Shown here: positions 25,013-33,213 of the stretch, in pieces
Position numbering within the stretch: position 1 is the first letter of the stretch
How the letters are laid out: the number at the start of each line of letters is the position of its first letter
DNA from: Paenibacillus sp. FSL H7-0737
GTDB taxonomy: Bacteria; Bacillota; Bacilli; Paenibacillales; Paenibacillaceae
Direction of reading: 5' to 3'
Assembly: GCF_000758545.1 (NCBI RefSeq)
Contig: NZ_CP009279.1
Span: 5,084,001-5,148,000, forward strand
Length of the DNA: 64,000 nucleotides
Notes under the pieces: generated by a model
The model's database searches: none
What the model was told of the DNA's origin: nothing
The model's input: the letters and a program-made list of their open reading frames with translations, nothing else
Made by a program: the position numbers and the translations under genes

Positions 25013-25795
25013 TCACACAAATTTACCAACCTGAACACGGTATCGGCCCTTTTTCGTCAAACTACCAACCTCTAGAACCTTGAATCGACCAAATCCTTGA
25101 ATAGATACCATGTCACCATCTTTAAGTCCGCAGGAAGGGTCTTCTTCCACTTTCCAATTTACCCGAACGCGCCCAGCCTTGATGGGAGCAAGAATTTTGC
25201 TTCGGCTAAGCCGTGTTACATCTGCGGCTATGCCATCCAATCGTAGGGACGCTACAGTCAAATCCATCATTTCCAGCTTCACCTCACTATTACGCAAGGC
25301 AGAAAGTGGCAATACCTCCGTGCTCACCTGTATTCGGTGTACTCCAGTTAAATTCATGTCTAAATAATCTGCAATATCTGCAGCTACTACCACATGACAA
25401 CCATCGTCCAGAACATGAATATCACCGATTTTTCCACGTTTTACTCCAAGACCCAGAATAGAGCCCATGTAGTCCCCATGCTCTAACGCCAGAAACTTTT
25501 GCTCACCAGAGGTTATCGCAAGAACGCTCAGCTCCATGTCCTCATGATCCAGATCACGGTAATCAGGCGCAATGAGTGCTCGCTTCCGCTCTGCCTCAGG
25601 GTGGCCGCCTTCCCATCTAACGATAACATCTGGATGTCGATTGACGAGACTTTGCAGAATAAATCCTTGGCGCGGATCTAGAAATTCGGTCAGTTTCGTC
25701 TCATGATATTCTCCAGCATGGGTAACCCATTCCCAAGCCTTGTCCACAAATTGTCTTTCATCGGGATGAAAATGCCCGTAAACTTCTGTCTTCAT
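25013..25795 (-). CDS. ylmH: S4-domain RNA-binding protein YlmH
   Basis: A 260-residue protein. The N-terminal domain has HFHPDERQFVDKAWEW, the middle has VKRGKIGDIHVLDDGCHVVVAADIADYL, and the C-terminal S4 domain (about residues 180-245) has TRLSRSKILAPIKAGRVRVNW with CGLKDGDMVSIQGFGRFKV. YlmH binds rRNA and is linked to rescue of stalled ribosomes in Firmicutes. The start at 25795 has only a weak site. It is in the conserved sepF-ylmG-ylmH-divIVA order. Confidence 0.93.
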   Translation of the reverse strand: MKTEVYGHFHPDERQFVDKAWEWVTHAGEYHETKLTEFLDPRQGFILQSLVNRHPDVIVRWEGGHPEAERKRALIAPDYRDLDHEDMELSVLAITSGEQKFLALEHGDYMGSILGLGVKRGKIGDIHVLDDGCHVVVAADIADYLDMNLTGVHRIQVSTEVLPLSALRNSEVKLEMMDLTVASLRLDGIAADVTRLSRSKILAPIKAGRVRVNWKVEEDPSCGLKDGDMVSIQGFGRFKVLEVGSLTKKGRYRVQVGKFV

Positions 25796-25804
25796 CACTT
25801 CTGC

Positions 25805-26071
25805 CTAAAAAATTAAGTGCAAAATGGATTTGAGTCCACCTGCCGCAAATTCCAAGACGAATAGTGCAATGATCGGGGAAATATCAAGCGTACCAAAGAG
25901 TGGCGGAATAAACCGACGAAATGGTGTCAAATACGGCTCAACAAGCTTGCTCAGCAGTTCTCCGATAAAGTTCTCACGAACGTTTGGTAACCACGACATC
26001 AGTACGTAGAAAATAATCATGTAAAAATAAATATTAAACAGCATATCAATAATGTAATCAATTTGGGGCAA
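25805..26071 (-). CDS. ylmG: YggT-family membrane protein YlmG
   Basis: An 88-residue protein with two membrane segments (about residues 4-25 and 62-84) around the conserved loop VEPYLTPFRRFIPP. YggT proteins sit beside sepF and divIVA in many genomes and are linked to septum or membrane organisation. The start is TTG at 26071, 9 bases after GAGGTG, which overlaps the sepF stop. Confidence 0.92.
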   Translation of the reverse strand: MPQIDYIIDMLFNIYFYMIIFYVLMSWLPNVRENFIGELLSKLVEPYLTPFRRFIPPLFGTLDISPIIALFVLEFAAGGLKSILHLIF

Positions 26072-26078
26072 AGCTCAT

Positions 26079-26519
26079 TCACCTCATTCTGTTATAGTCT
26101 GGATCGTCACCTAGGATTTCCGTAATGGCACCTTGAATTTCAACGGTATCTGGCGTGCACATAAATATATTGCCCCCAATTTTAGAGATTCCTCCCCCAA
26201 GGGCATAAACGGTTCCACTTAAAAAATCAATAATTCTCATTGCCTGATCATTACGGACACGCTGAAGATTGATCACTACCGTCCGGTGAGAACGGAGATG
26301 GTCCGCAATTTCCTGAGCCTCATCGTACGAACGTGGCTCATAAAGTACAACTTTTACATTCTTCTGCGAATGGATACTGACAACGTTGCCCCTTTGATTT
26401 TTGCGGGTTTCGACAGGGGCTGGCTCATACTCATCCTCTTCGTGGATTTGCTCCCGCTCCACAACTTCTTCTTCCTCCTGCAAGCCCAAAAAACTCATAA
26501 ATCGGTTCATAACGCTCAT
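26079..26519 (-). CDS. sepF: Cell-division protein SepF
   Basis: A 146-residue FtsZ-binding protein that bundles FtsZ and helps anchor it to the membrane. An N-terminal amphipathic segment (MSVMNRFMSFLGLQ) is followed by an acidic linker, then the SepF core VKVVLYEPRSYDEAQEIADHL and RTVVINLQRVRNDQAMRIIDFLSGTVYALGG. The start at 26519 gives a 7-base spacing from AGGAGGGATC. The stop overlaps the ylmG ribosome site, so the two are coupled. Confidence 0.95.
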   Translation of the reverse strand: MSVMNRFMSFLGLQEEEEVVEREQIHEEDEYEPAPVETRKNQRGNVVSIHSQKNVKVVLYEPRSYDEAQEIADHLRSHRTVVINLQRVRNDQAMRIIDFLSGTVYALGGGISKIGGNIFMCTPDTVEIQGAITEILGDDPDYNRMR

Positions 26520-26530
26520 CACGATCCCTC

Positions 26531-27217
26531 CTAATGGCCTACTAACACCGTACCTAGGCGTACCCAGGTGGCTCCTTCCTGTATCGCCACTTCAAAATCA
26601 TTCGACATTCCCATTGATAACTCCGTAATCGGTTCAGGTGTCAAAGCAAGTTGATTGAGCTCATCGCGCAGCTCACGAAGTCCGCGAAATACAGGGCGGG
26701 TAAGCTCCGGATCACCTTCTAAAGGTGCCATCGTCATTAGTCCAATTACTTTTACACGGTCTAGACTAGCAATTTCACGCAAAAATCCAGGTACCGCCTC
26801 AGGCGACAGACCAAATTTCGTATCTTCTCCAGAGATGTTTACTTGAAGAAAGACATTCACTTCTTGATCTGCGGCAATCGCCTTTTTGTGTAATTCTTGC
26901 GCCAGAGATATCCGGTCCAAAGAGTGTATATATTGAAACTTGCCAATAACGTCTTTAACCTTATTGGTCTGCAAATGCCCGATAAAATGCCATGTCCCTT
27001 GGTCCCCTAAAACCTTCCATTTGTGCTCAGCATCCTGCCAGCGACTCTCGGCAATATGCTCCAGGCCTGCCTCCAATACGGAGGACACCATTTCCAGAGA
27101 AACATATTTCGTCACTGCAATTACCTTGACGTCATTTCGATCCCGGCCGCTTGCCGCGCAGGCACGTGCTACACGTTCCTCTACCTCAGCAATTCTCTCC
27201 TGCAGTGTTAAAGCCAA
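26531..27217 (-). CDS. ylmE: PLP homeostasis protein YlmE (YggS/PLPBP family)
   Basis: A 228-residue single-domain PLP-binding protein with an alanine-racemase-like barrel. The PLP lysine lies in VKVIAVTKYVS (about residue 37); HFIGHLQTNKVKDVIG and ELSMGMSNDFEVAIQEGATWVRLGTVLVG are the family motifs. Such proteins buffer PLP and affect amino-acid pools; no enzymatic activity is established. The TTG start at 27217 follows AAAGGAG. It lies 3 bases from the ylmD stop, so the two are co-translated. Confidence 0.93.
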   Translation of the reverse strand: MALTLQERIAEVEERVARACAASGRDRNDVKVIAVTKYVSLEMVSSVLEAGLEHIAESRWQDAEHKWKVLGDQGTWHFIGHLQTNKVKDVIGKFQYIHSLDRISLAQELHKKAIAADQEVNVFLQVNISGEDTKFGLSPEAVPGFLREIASLDRVKVIGLMTMAPLEGDPELTRPVFRGLRELRDELNQLALTPEPITELSMGMSNDFEVAIQEGATWVRLGTVLVGH

Positions 27218-27220
27218 CTT

Positions 27221-28078
27221 TCAACTCTCCTTTATTCCGATCCAGCTCGTCATCCTGCCTGTAACCCCATCTTCTTTACGATAAGAAAAGAACAAATCTT
27301 GATTACAGCTTGTACACCAAGATGTACATTCGATATGAGTCGGCAATATTCCTGCTTTAATCATAATGCGTCGATTCATTTCTTTCAAGTTTAGCATGTA
27401 TTTGTTCTCATCTGTGTCAGATGTTCTGTACAGCTCCACAGTACTGGCTGTTTCTGTTGGTTTACTCAGATCACCTTCCAGTCGATGAACATGCTCCATC
27501 ACATAATCGTCCACCTCATAACAGCAGTCACCAATGGATGGTCCGATCGCTGCAATAATGTCCTGCGCATGGCTTCCGTAAATGGTCTCCATTTTACTCA
27601 CCATAGCGGCTGCAATCTGGGCCACAGTTCCCTTCCAGCCAGCATGGGCAAGACCGACGACTTGGTGCACAGGATCATAAAAATAAAGGGGTACACAATC
27701 CGCATAAAAAGAAGTCAGCAAAACTCCCGGTACATCTGTAAGCAAACCATCGGTTGCCAGAAATGCCGAGGTTCTATCCTTTTGACCCCGCCCACGATCG
27801 GCTTCCCTTACCACTGCTATTTCTGCTCCATGGGTTTGTTCTCCACAGGTCCAAGCTTCCGGTTTGAAATCAAGAGCTTTCGTAAGCGCCCTACGATTCG
27901 TTAAGACATCTTCCGGAGCATCCCCAACATGAAATGCACAATTCAGGCTGTCATAAGGCTTTTTGCTAGCCCCTCCCTGTCTACCCGTAAAACCTGCTGT
28001 AATTTCTTTATGCTTCACACGCCAAGGCTCCAGATGGAGCAGCATAAGTGTTTCCTTCCCCTGCACAAACGGTTCCAT
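27221..28078 (-). CDS. ylmD: Laccase-domain protein YlmD (YfiH/PgeF family)
   Basis: A 285-residue protein. HAGWKGTVAQIAAAMV, the histidine and cysteine residues around SFYADCVPLYFYD, and CTSCNQDLFFSYRKEDGVTGR define the family (formerly polyphenol oxidoreductase). Members cleave purine nucleosides and are proposed to edit cytoplasmic peptidoglycan precursors. The ATG at 28078 follows GGAGGTGAGGAT. Confidence 0.92.
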   Translation of the reverse strand: MEPFVQGKETLMLLHLEPWRVKHKEITAGFTGRQGGASKKPYDSLNCAFHVGDAPEDVLTNRRALTKALDFKPEAWTCGEQTHGAEIAVVREADRGRGQKDRTSAFLATDGLLTDVPGVLLTSFYADCVPLYFYDPVHQVVGLAHAGWKGTVAQIAAAMVSKMETIYGSHAQDIIAAIGPSIGDCCYEVDDYVMEHVHRLEGDLSKPTETASTVELYRTSDTDENKYMLNLKEMNRRIMIKAGILPTHIECTSWCTSCNQDLFFSYRKEDGVTGRMTSWIGIKES

Positions 28079-28190
28079 ATCCTCACCTCCGCCTTAGTGT
28101 ACCACATGTAAATACCCCTACAAAATGCCGCTTAAGCTAGAACATCAAATTTACTAACTTTTAAGCCACGCCATTTCGAATCATTTTATA

Positions 28191-28223
28191 AAAAACAAAA
28201 AACGCACCTAATTAATAAGTGCG
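28191..28223 (-). terminator. Terminator of ymxH, overlapping its stop codon
   Basis: CGCAC / GTGCG arms around an AT-rich centre, followed on the minus strand by TTTTTTGTTTTTT. The ymxH TAA lies inside the hairpin. Confidence 0.75.
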
Positions 28224-28556
28224 CCGTTCGCCTCGGTCCCCTCGTTCCAAATACATCGTTTCTCGTTCGTCCTGCCCATGAGGCATTCTTGATTCTTCAA
28301 TCTTCACAAGCACTACATCAGACCCGATTTTGACAATATTTCGCCATGGAATAATCAGATCGGTTCCGCCTCCGAACAACCCCATAAACCGAGTGTATCC
28401 GGGAATTACGATTGCATCAATGACACCTCGGCGTAAATCAAGCTCTAAGTCACTGATTTGGCCCAGCCGCTTGCCGTCCACAATGTTAATAACGTCCTTA
28501 GTCTGAAAATCAGAGATTTTCATTTTTTTGGCTGATCCTAAATAATCCTCGTTCAT
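28212..28556 (-). CDS. YlmC/YmxH-family sporulation protein (PRC-barrel)
   Basis: A 114-residue protein. The body MKISDFQTKDVINIVDGKRLGQISDLELDLRRGVIDAIVIPG is a PRC-barrel of the YlmC/YmxH family; GGGTDLIIPWRNIVKIGSDVVLV completes it. The family is restricted to endospore formers and is associated with sporulation; molecular role unknown. The start at 28556 follows GGGGTGGTGAG. An ATG at 28523 (MKISDF) would trim the less conserved N-terminus. The C-terminus is Arg/Glu-rich. Confidence 0.85.
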   Translation of the reverse strand: MNEDYLGSAKKMKISDFQTKDVINIVDGKRLGQISDLELDLRRGVIDAIVIPGYTRFMGLFGGGTDLIIPWRNIVKIGSDVVLVKIEESRMPHGQDERETMYLERGDRGERRTY

Positions 28557-28612
28557 CTCACCACCCCTGTACAATCAGACCTATAGTCCAATATATGTTA
28601 TGAAAGCTTGGC

Positions 28613-28687
28613 CACATGCATGAAATATCCCAACAAAGTGAGGCTATGCTTAGATGCTTACCAAGGTACTTTGCGGGGGCTCAATAT
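28613..28687 (-). repeat. 75-bp intergenic element, copy 1
   Basis: On the minus strand it runs from ATATTGAGC through CAAAGTACCT and ATAGCCTCACTTTGTTGGG to CATGCATGTG. The parts CCCCCGCAAAGT and ACTTTGTTGGG can pair, so a hairpin is likely. A second copy lies at 63.36 kb. It is between the sigG terminator and ymxH. Confidence 0.65.
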
Positions 28688-28702
28688 AATTCCTGAAACA
28701 GT

Positions 28703-28753
28703 AAAAAGAGGAGATCACCCAAAATCCTTATCACGGATTCTGGATATCTCCTC
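28703..28753 (-). terminator. Terminator of sigG
   Basis: A long stem with outer arms GAGGAGAT / ATCTCCTC and inner GAATCC / GGATTT, then TTTTTAC on the minus strand, 13 bases after the sigG stop. Confidence 0.9.
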
Positions 28754-28765
28754 ATTTCAGACGAT

Positions 28766-29548
28766 TTAAGACTTCACATGCTTTTGCATTTGCTGAATCG
28801 CAGATTTCTCTAGACGTGAGACTTGTGCCTGTGAGATACCAATCTCATCTGCGACCTCCATCTGTGTTTTCCCTTCGAAAAACCGCATGGATAAAATTCG
28901 TTTCTCCCTTTGACCTAACTTACGCATCGCTTCACGTAAGGCGATTTCTTCGATCCACGACACATCCTTATTCTTATCATCGCTAATCTGGTCCATTACA
29001 TAAATAGGATCGCCACCGTCATGATAGATCGGTTCGAATAAGGACACTGGATCCTGAATAGCATCAAGGGCAAAGACTACATCTTCCTTCGGTACGCCAA
29101 GTGCTTCAGAGATTTCGAATATCGTCGGTTCCCGCGAATTCTGATTGGTCAGACTATCGCGTACCTGCAGCGCCTTATAAGCAATGTCTCTGAGTGAACG
29201 CGATACTCGAATCGGATTGTTATCACGCAAGTAACGGCGGATCTCACCAATAATCATCGGAACCGCATATGTGGAGAACTTAACGTTTTGTGATAAATCG
29301 AAATTATCGATGGCTTTCATCAGACCGATGCAGCCCACCTGGAACAAATCGTCAACAAATTCTCCCCTATTATTGAACCTCTGGATAACACTTAGAACGA
29401 GCCTAAGATTACCATTTACCAATTTCTCTCTGGCGGATCGCTCGCCCTGCTGCTGCAGCGAAGTGAACAGTTGCCGCATTTCCACATTCGTTAGAACAGG
29501 CAGCTTAGCAGTATCCACACCGCAAATCTCGACTTTATTTCGGGTCAT
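28766..29548 (-). CDS. sigG: Sporulation sigma factor SigG
   Basis: A 260-residue sigma-70-family factor, active in the forespore after engulfment. Region 2 (NLRLVLSVIQRFNNRGEFVDDLFQVGCIGLMKAIDNFDL) and region 4 (REKRILSMRFFEGKTQMEVADEIGISQAQVSRLEKSAIQQM) are clear. The N-terminal KVEICGVDTAKLPVLTNVEM is typical of SigG (anti-sigma contact). It lies 78 bases downstream of sigE, in the conserved spoIIGA-sigE-sigG order. Confidence 0.97.
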   Translation of the reverse strand: MTRNKVEICGVDTAKLPVLTNVEMRQLFTSLQQQGERSAREKLVNGNLRLVLSVIQRFNNRGEFVDDLFQVGCIGLMKAIDNFDLSQNVKFSTYAVPMIIGEIRRYLRDNNPIRVSRSLRDIAYKALQVRDSLTNQNSREPTIFEISEALGVPKEDVVFALDAIQDPVSLFEPIYHDGGDPIYVMDQISDDKNKDVSWIEEIALREAMRKLGQREKRILSMRFFEGKTQMEVADEIGISQAQVSRLEKSAIQQMQKHVKS

Positions 29549-29626
29549 GATGATTTACCTCCCAAGGAGAAACATTACTGTACATTATCTCCCGGGTTGG
29601 CCATTTTATTCCTTGCTAATTTCACC

Positions 29627-30346
29627 TTACACCATCTTGTTAAACTCCTTACGCAGCCGCTTAATAATTCGTTTCTCCAGACGAGAAATGTAGGATTGGG
29701 AAATTCCGAGCAGATCCGCCACATCTTTTTGCGTCTTTTCTTCGCCCCCACGCAGTCCGAAACGCAGCTCCATAATGAGTCTTTCCCGTTCGCTCAGCTT
29801 TTCCAGCGCCTTTTGCAGCAGCTTACGATCGACCTGTTCTTCAATGTTCCGATAGATGGTATCATTTTCCGTCCCTAAAACATCTGAGAGCAGCAACTCA
29901 TTACCATCCCAATCGATATTAAGAGGCTCATCAAAAGAAACCTCACTCCGTGTCTTGCTATTACGCCGCAAATACATCAAAATTTCATTCTCTATGCAAC
30001 GTGATGCATATGTTGCTAGTTTTATTTTTTTCTCGGGATCAAAAGTGTTAACCGCCTTAATTAATCCGATAGCCCCTATCGAAACCAGGTCTTCAATATT
30101 GATTCCGGTATTCTCAAATTTACGAGCGATATACACTACGAGGCGCAGGTTACGCTCAATCAGCATCGCACGAACAGCAGCATCGCCGCTAGATAGCCGC
30201 TGAAGCAGATACTCTTCTTCTTCCCGTGTCAGCGGTGGAGGTAGAGCCTCGCTCCCGCCGATATAATAGATTTCCTGACTCTTCAGCCCCAGTAGAAACA
30301 GCATGCGGTAATATTGCAGCTGCAGAGCAATTTTCCATTTGACCAT
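29627..30346 (-). CDS. sigE: Sporulation sigma factor SigE (pro-form)
   Basis: A 239-residue pro-sigma factor of the mother cell. The first 25-30 residues (MVKWKIALQLQYYRMLFLLG...) form the amphipathic pro-sequence that SpoIIGA removes. Region 2 is RNLRLVVYIARKFENTGINIEDLVSIGAIGLIKAVNTFDP and region 4 is LGISQSYISRLEKRIIKRLRKEF. It lies 94 bases after spoIIGA. Confidence 0.97.
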   Translation of the reverse strand: MVKWKIALQLQYYRMLFLLGLKSQEIYYIGGSEALPPPLTREEEEYLLQRLSSGDAAVRAMLIERNLRLVVYIARKFENTGINIEDLVSIGAIGLIKAVNTFDPEKKIKLATYASRCIENEILMYLRRNSKTRSEVSFDEPLNIDWDGNELLLSDVLGTENDTIYRNIEEQVDRKLLQKALEKLSERERLIMELRFGLRGGEEKTQKDVADLLGISQSYISRLEKRIIKRLRKEFNKMV

Positions 30347-30440
30347 TATTGTTCCTCCTCCAAGAAGTACACGGTTAGCGTATGAAGCTTTTAATTCCCG
30401 CTTTCAGCCATCAGAAGTTTGGTTCAGCTAGCTTTAAAGA

Positions 30441-31397
30441 TTAGGAAGGTAGTGCTGCATCAGTGGCGCTCTCTTTTTGAGTTAAATCCGGATGTATGAC
30501 CGCCCGATAGGCTCCATCTCCTGAGAGTGTCCCGCCATCCAGCCCAATTAAGACTCTTTTACTATAAAAGATATCTTCACCGAGCTTTATCGTCACAAGG
30601 TCTGGCTTCAGTGCGAGCATAAATGATGCCCCTCGGTTAATCCCCCTGTAAGGTACTAGTCGCATCCTATCCTGCCAAGCAAACGACTGCCCGTCCGTTT
30701 CTAGCAAAAGTCTGTCCGCACCATCCTGAGTGAGTCTCCCTTTCCATGCAGCAGGCAGATGCCCCTCCCAGAGCGTCGATTCCATCACCATCACCGGTAT
30801 GCGGGTCAAAGGATCACAGAGACGATTACCTGTGTCTAGCAGGCCAGGACAGGAAACACTTACACCATCAATTTCAACAACCACCTCACCGATATAGGTT
30901 TCAAGCTGCTCCCTTCTGATTCGTGAAGAATGCACTGCCTTGAAGCAGATTAACACCAGGGGGAATACTGCAATGACAAACCAAAAGCCGATCTTTAAGC
31001 CGTAGGCATGCCCTCCTGAAGCAGTGAACATAATACCATTCCAAATGTCGCTGGAGCTCTGCAGCAAATAGTGAATACCAACAATTCCACCTGCGGCTGC
31101 AAAATTGATAATATAGAAAGCTCCCATAGTGCGAAGGTAGCTTTGCAGACTCCCAAAACCAAAGGCAATCCATAACATAACCACCGACAATCCAAACTTG
31201 ATAAGGAAGGTATACATGAAAGACAGCTCCGGTACAAACATCATCACTACATACAGTGCGCCAACGAGAGCTGAGAGGATTAAACGCCACCATGAGATTC
31301 TCAGCTTAACCATCCAGCCTGTCAGCCACAAAAGAATTCCGTCGATCACTAGATTGGCGGCGAATATCAAGTCAATATAAACAACCAGTGCATTCAC
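30441..31397 (-). CDS. spoIIGA: Sigma-E processing peptidase SpoIIGA
   Basis: A 318-residue protein. Five membrane helices occupy the first 150 residues (VVYIDLIFAANLVIDGILLWLTG onward), and the C-terminal half is an aspartic-protease-like domain with the catalytic CPGLLDTGNRLCDPLT. It cleaves pro-SigE at the septum when signalled by SpoIIR from the forespore. The start is GTG at 31397; the ribosome site is weak, so the exact start is less sure. Confidence 0.93.
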   Translation of the reverse strand: MNALVVYIDLIFAANLVIDGILLWLTGWMVKLRISWWRLILSALVGALYVVMMFVPELSFMYTFLIKFGLSVVMLWIAFGFGSLQSYLRTMGAFYIINFAAAGGIVGIHYLLQSSSDIWNGIMFTASGGHAYGLKIGFWFVIAVFPLVLICFKAVHSSRIRREQLETYIGEVVVEIDGVSVSCPGLLDTGNRLCDPLTRIPVMVMESTLWEGHLPAAWKGRLTQDGADRLLLETDGQSFAWQDRMRLVPYRGINRGASFMLALKPDLVTIKLGEDIFYSKRVLIGLDGGTLSGDGAYRAVIHPDLTQKESATDAALPS

Positions 31398-31463
31398 CTG
31401 CTTAATGGCGGAATCTATCCTCTAGCCAAATTGGATCAGGCTCTGTTTTTGGACGATATGATT

Positions 31464-31496
31464 AGTATAGAAAGTCTCGCATTCAAAGTCTGTCTA
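31464..31496 (-). promoter_or_regulatory. spoIIGA operon promoter with long spacer and Spo0A-like boxes
   Basis: On the minus strand TAGACA (31496-31491), a 21-base spacer, and TATACT (31469-31464). TTAGACA overlapping the -35 differs from the 0A box TTCGACA at one base, and CTCGACA lies about 30 bases further upstream (31531-31525). The long spacer and 0A sites match the known spoIIG-type Spo0A-activated promoter. Confidence 0.6.
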
Positions 31497-31639
31497 AACT
31501 TGGGGGGCATTCTTGCGGTTTTTTTGTCGAGTTATAGCGCGTGAGGATTTATTCCTTCTTTATGGAATTTCTTATATCTTTTATTCACTGCGTCAATCGC
31601 TCCATCATTCGCTGGATCATTCAATGGAATAGAGGAATC

Positions 31640-31817
31640 CTGCAAATATACAACTTTTTGTGCAAAACTCCGCTTCATGAAGTCCAAAAACTGCAAATAT
31701 ACAGGATATCCTCACTTTTGGCTAGAAATCTTTATTTGGCGCAGGAATTACTGCAGATTCGCAGGAATCAACGCTTTAACCATCTGCTTATTATTAAACA
31801 CTGTATTTTTGCAGGAT
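31640..31817. repeat. Intergenic palindrome array (CTGCAAATATACAG family)
   Basis: Units CTGCAAATATACA, CTGCAAATATACAGGAT, CTGCAGATTCGCAGGAA and CTGTATTTTTGCAGGAT start at 31640, 31691, 31751 and 31801, giving spacings 51, 60, 50. Unit 4 reversed reads CCTGCAAAAATACAG, so it is inverted relative to units 1 and 2. The array lies between the spoIIGA promoter and the ftsZ terminator. The rest of 31532-31956 shows no gene. Confidence 0.75.
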
Positions 31818-31956
31818 TATCCGATGGTTAGTGGTTGCCGCTTACCGCTCTCCGACTACCAGTTACCACCTACTGTAACTACTTAATCAACCATTACCCC
31901 CTTGGAGCTACACAGTGCCGTTCATAGTCTTGCTTGATCCTTACTTACATTTACCG

Positions 31957-32004
31957 CAAAAAAACACCGTACCGCTATAGCTAATCAGCTAAGCGATACG
32001 GTGT
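31957..32004 (-). terminator. Terminator of ftsZ
   Basis: ACACCGTATCGCTTAGCT and AGCTATAGCGGTACGGTGT form a long, nearly perfect stem, followed by TTTTTTTGC on the minus strand, 27 bases after the stop. Confidence 0.93.
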
Positions 32005-32030
32005 TCTCGTATAATCTTGATTCTATTTAA

Positions 32031-33152
32031 TTAGTCGTTGTTGCCCCGAGTACGATTACGCAGGAACGTCGGAATATCGAGCTGGTCAGAAGAACTCTGA
32101 TTGCCGAAAGGACGTAAATTAGCTGAACTCTTATCCGGTGCTGCCGCAGGCTCGTTATTCGTCGAGACCGGACGACGTCCCGGAGTTTCAGGCGATGGTT
32201 TATGTTCAAAGCCAGTAGCAATTACTGTTACTTTGATATCATCCTTCAGGCCTTCATCAATAATCGCACCAAAGATCATATTCACTTCAGGATCAGAGGC
32301 GGATGTAACGATCTCAGCCGCTTCATTAACTTCATATAGAGAGAGGTTGGATCCTCCCGTAATGTTCATGATTACGCCGCGGGCGCCTTCAATAGACGTT
32401 TCCAAGAGTGGGCTCATGATGGCTTTACGTGCTGCTTCAGACGCACGGTTCTCACCATTTGCAATACCAATACCCATAAGCGCTGAACCGCGCTCTGTCA
32501 TGATCGTCTTTACATCCGCAAAGTCAAGGTTAATCAGACCAGGAACCTTAATTAGGTCAGAGATACCTTGAACAGCCTGCCGGAGAACATTATCTGCTTC
32601 ACGGAAAGCTTCCAACATCGGTGTTTTCTTATCTACGATCTCAAGCAAACGGTCATTTGGAATGACGATTAGCGTGTCGACTTTTTCTTTCAAAGCTTCG
32701 ATTCCAAGCATTGCCTGGTTATAACGTTTTCTTCCTTCAAAAGTGAACGGGCGAGTAACTACACCCACAGTCAAGGCTCCACACTCTCTAGCAATCTCAG
32801 CAATAACTGGTGCTGCACCTGTTCCTGTACCGCCACCCATCCCTGCAGTAACAAACACCATATCTGCGCCCTTAAGGGTATTAGAGATCAAGTCACGGGA
32901 TTCTTCCGCTGCTTTCTTACCGACTTCAGGATTAGCTCCTGCACCCAACCCGCGGGTCAGCTTGTCCCCGATTTGCAGCTTGTGCTCCGATTTGGCCATA
33001 TGCAACGCTTGGGCGTCTGTATTAACCGTAATAAATTCTACACCCTGAACGCCATTTTCAATCATCCGGTTGACAGCATTACTACCTCCGCCGCCTACGC
33101 CGATGACTTTTATTTGCGCCAAGCTCTCCATTTCAAAATCAAATTCTAACAT
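32031..33152 (-). CDS. ftsZ: Cell-division tubulin FtsZ
   Basis: A 373-residue GTPase that forms the Z-ring. The tubulin signature GGGTGTGAAP lies near residue 105; the N-terminus IKVIGVGGGGSNAVNRM is the nucleotide-binding strand-loop. The C-terminus has a variable linker and the conserved tail DIPTFLRNRTRGNND that binds FtsA and SepF. The start at 33152 (MLEFDFEMESLAQIK) follows GGGGGAG. It is 61 bases after ftsA and has its own strong terminator. Confidence 0.98.
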   Translation of the reverse strand: MLEFDFEMESLAQIKVIGVGGGGSNAVNRMIENGVQGVEFITVNTDAQALHMAKSEHKLQIGDKLTRGLGAGANPEVGKKAAEESRDLISNTLKGADMVFVTAGMGGGTGTGAAPVIAEIARECGALTVGVVTRPFTFEGRKRYNQAMLGIEALKEKVDTLIVIPNDRLLEIVDKKTPMLEAFREADNVLRQAVQGISDLIKVPGLINLDFADVKTIMTERGSALMGIGIANGENRASEAARKAIMSPLLETSIEGARGVIMNITGGSNLSLYEVNEAAEIVTSASDPEVNMIFGAIIDEGLKDDIKVTVIATGFEHKPSPETPGRRPVSTNNEPAAAPDKSSANLRPFGNQSSSDQLDIPTFLRNRTRGNND

Positions 33153-33213
33153 ATTGTTCCATCTCCCCCTCAATGTGCTTGGATGGCCGGTCCAAGTATA
33201 TCTGGACTTACAC

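Noticed and set aside
24757..25038. 93-residue minus-strand frame between ylmH and divIVA
   Set aside because: It overlaps the ends of both genes in other frames, has no domain pattern and no site; the spacer should hold the divIVA promoter.
31541..31831. 96-residue plus-strand frame
   Set aside because: It is formed by the CTGCAAATATACAG array; no ribosome site.
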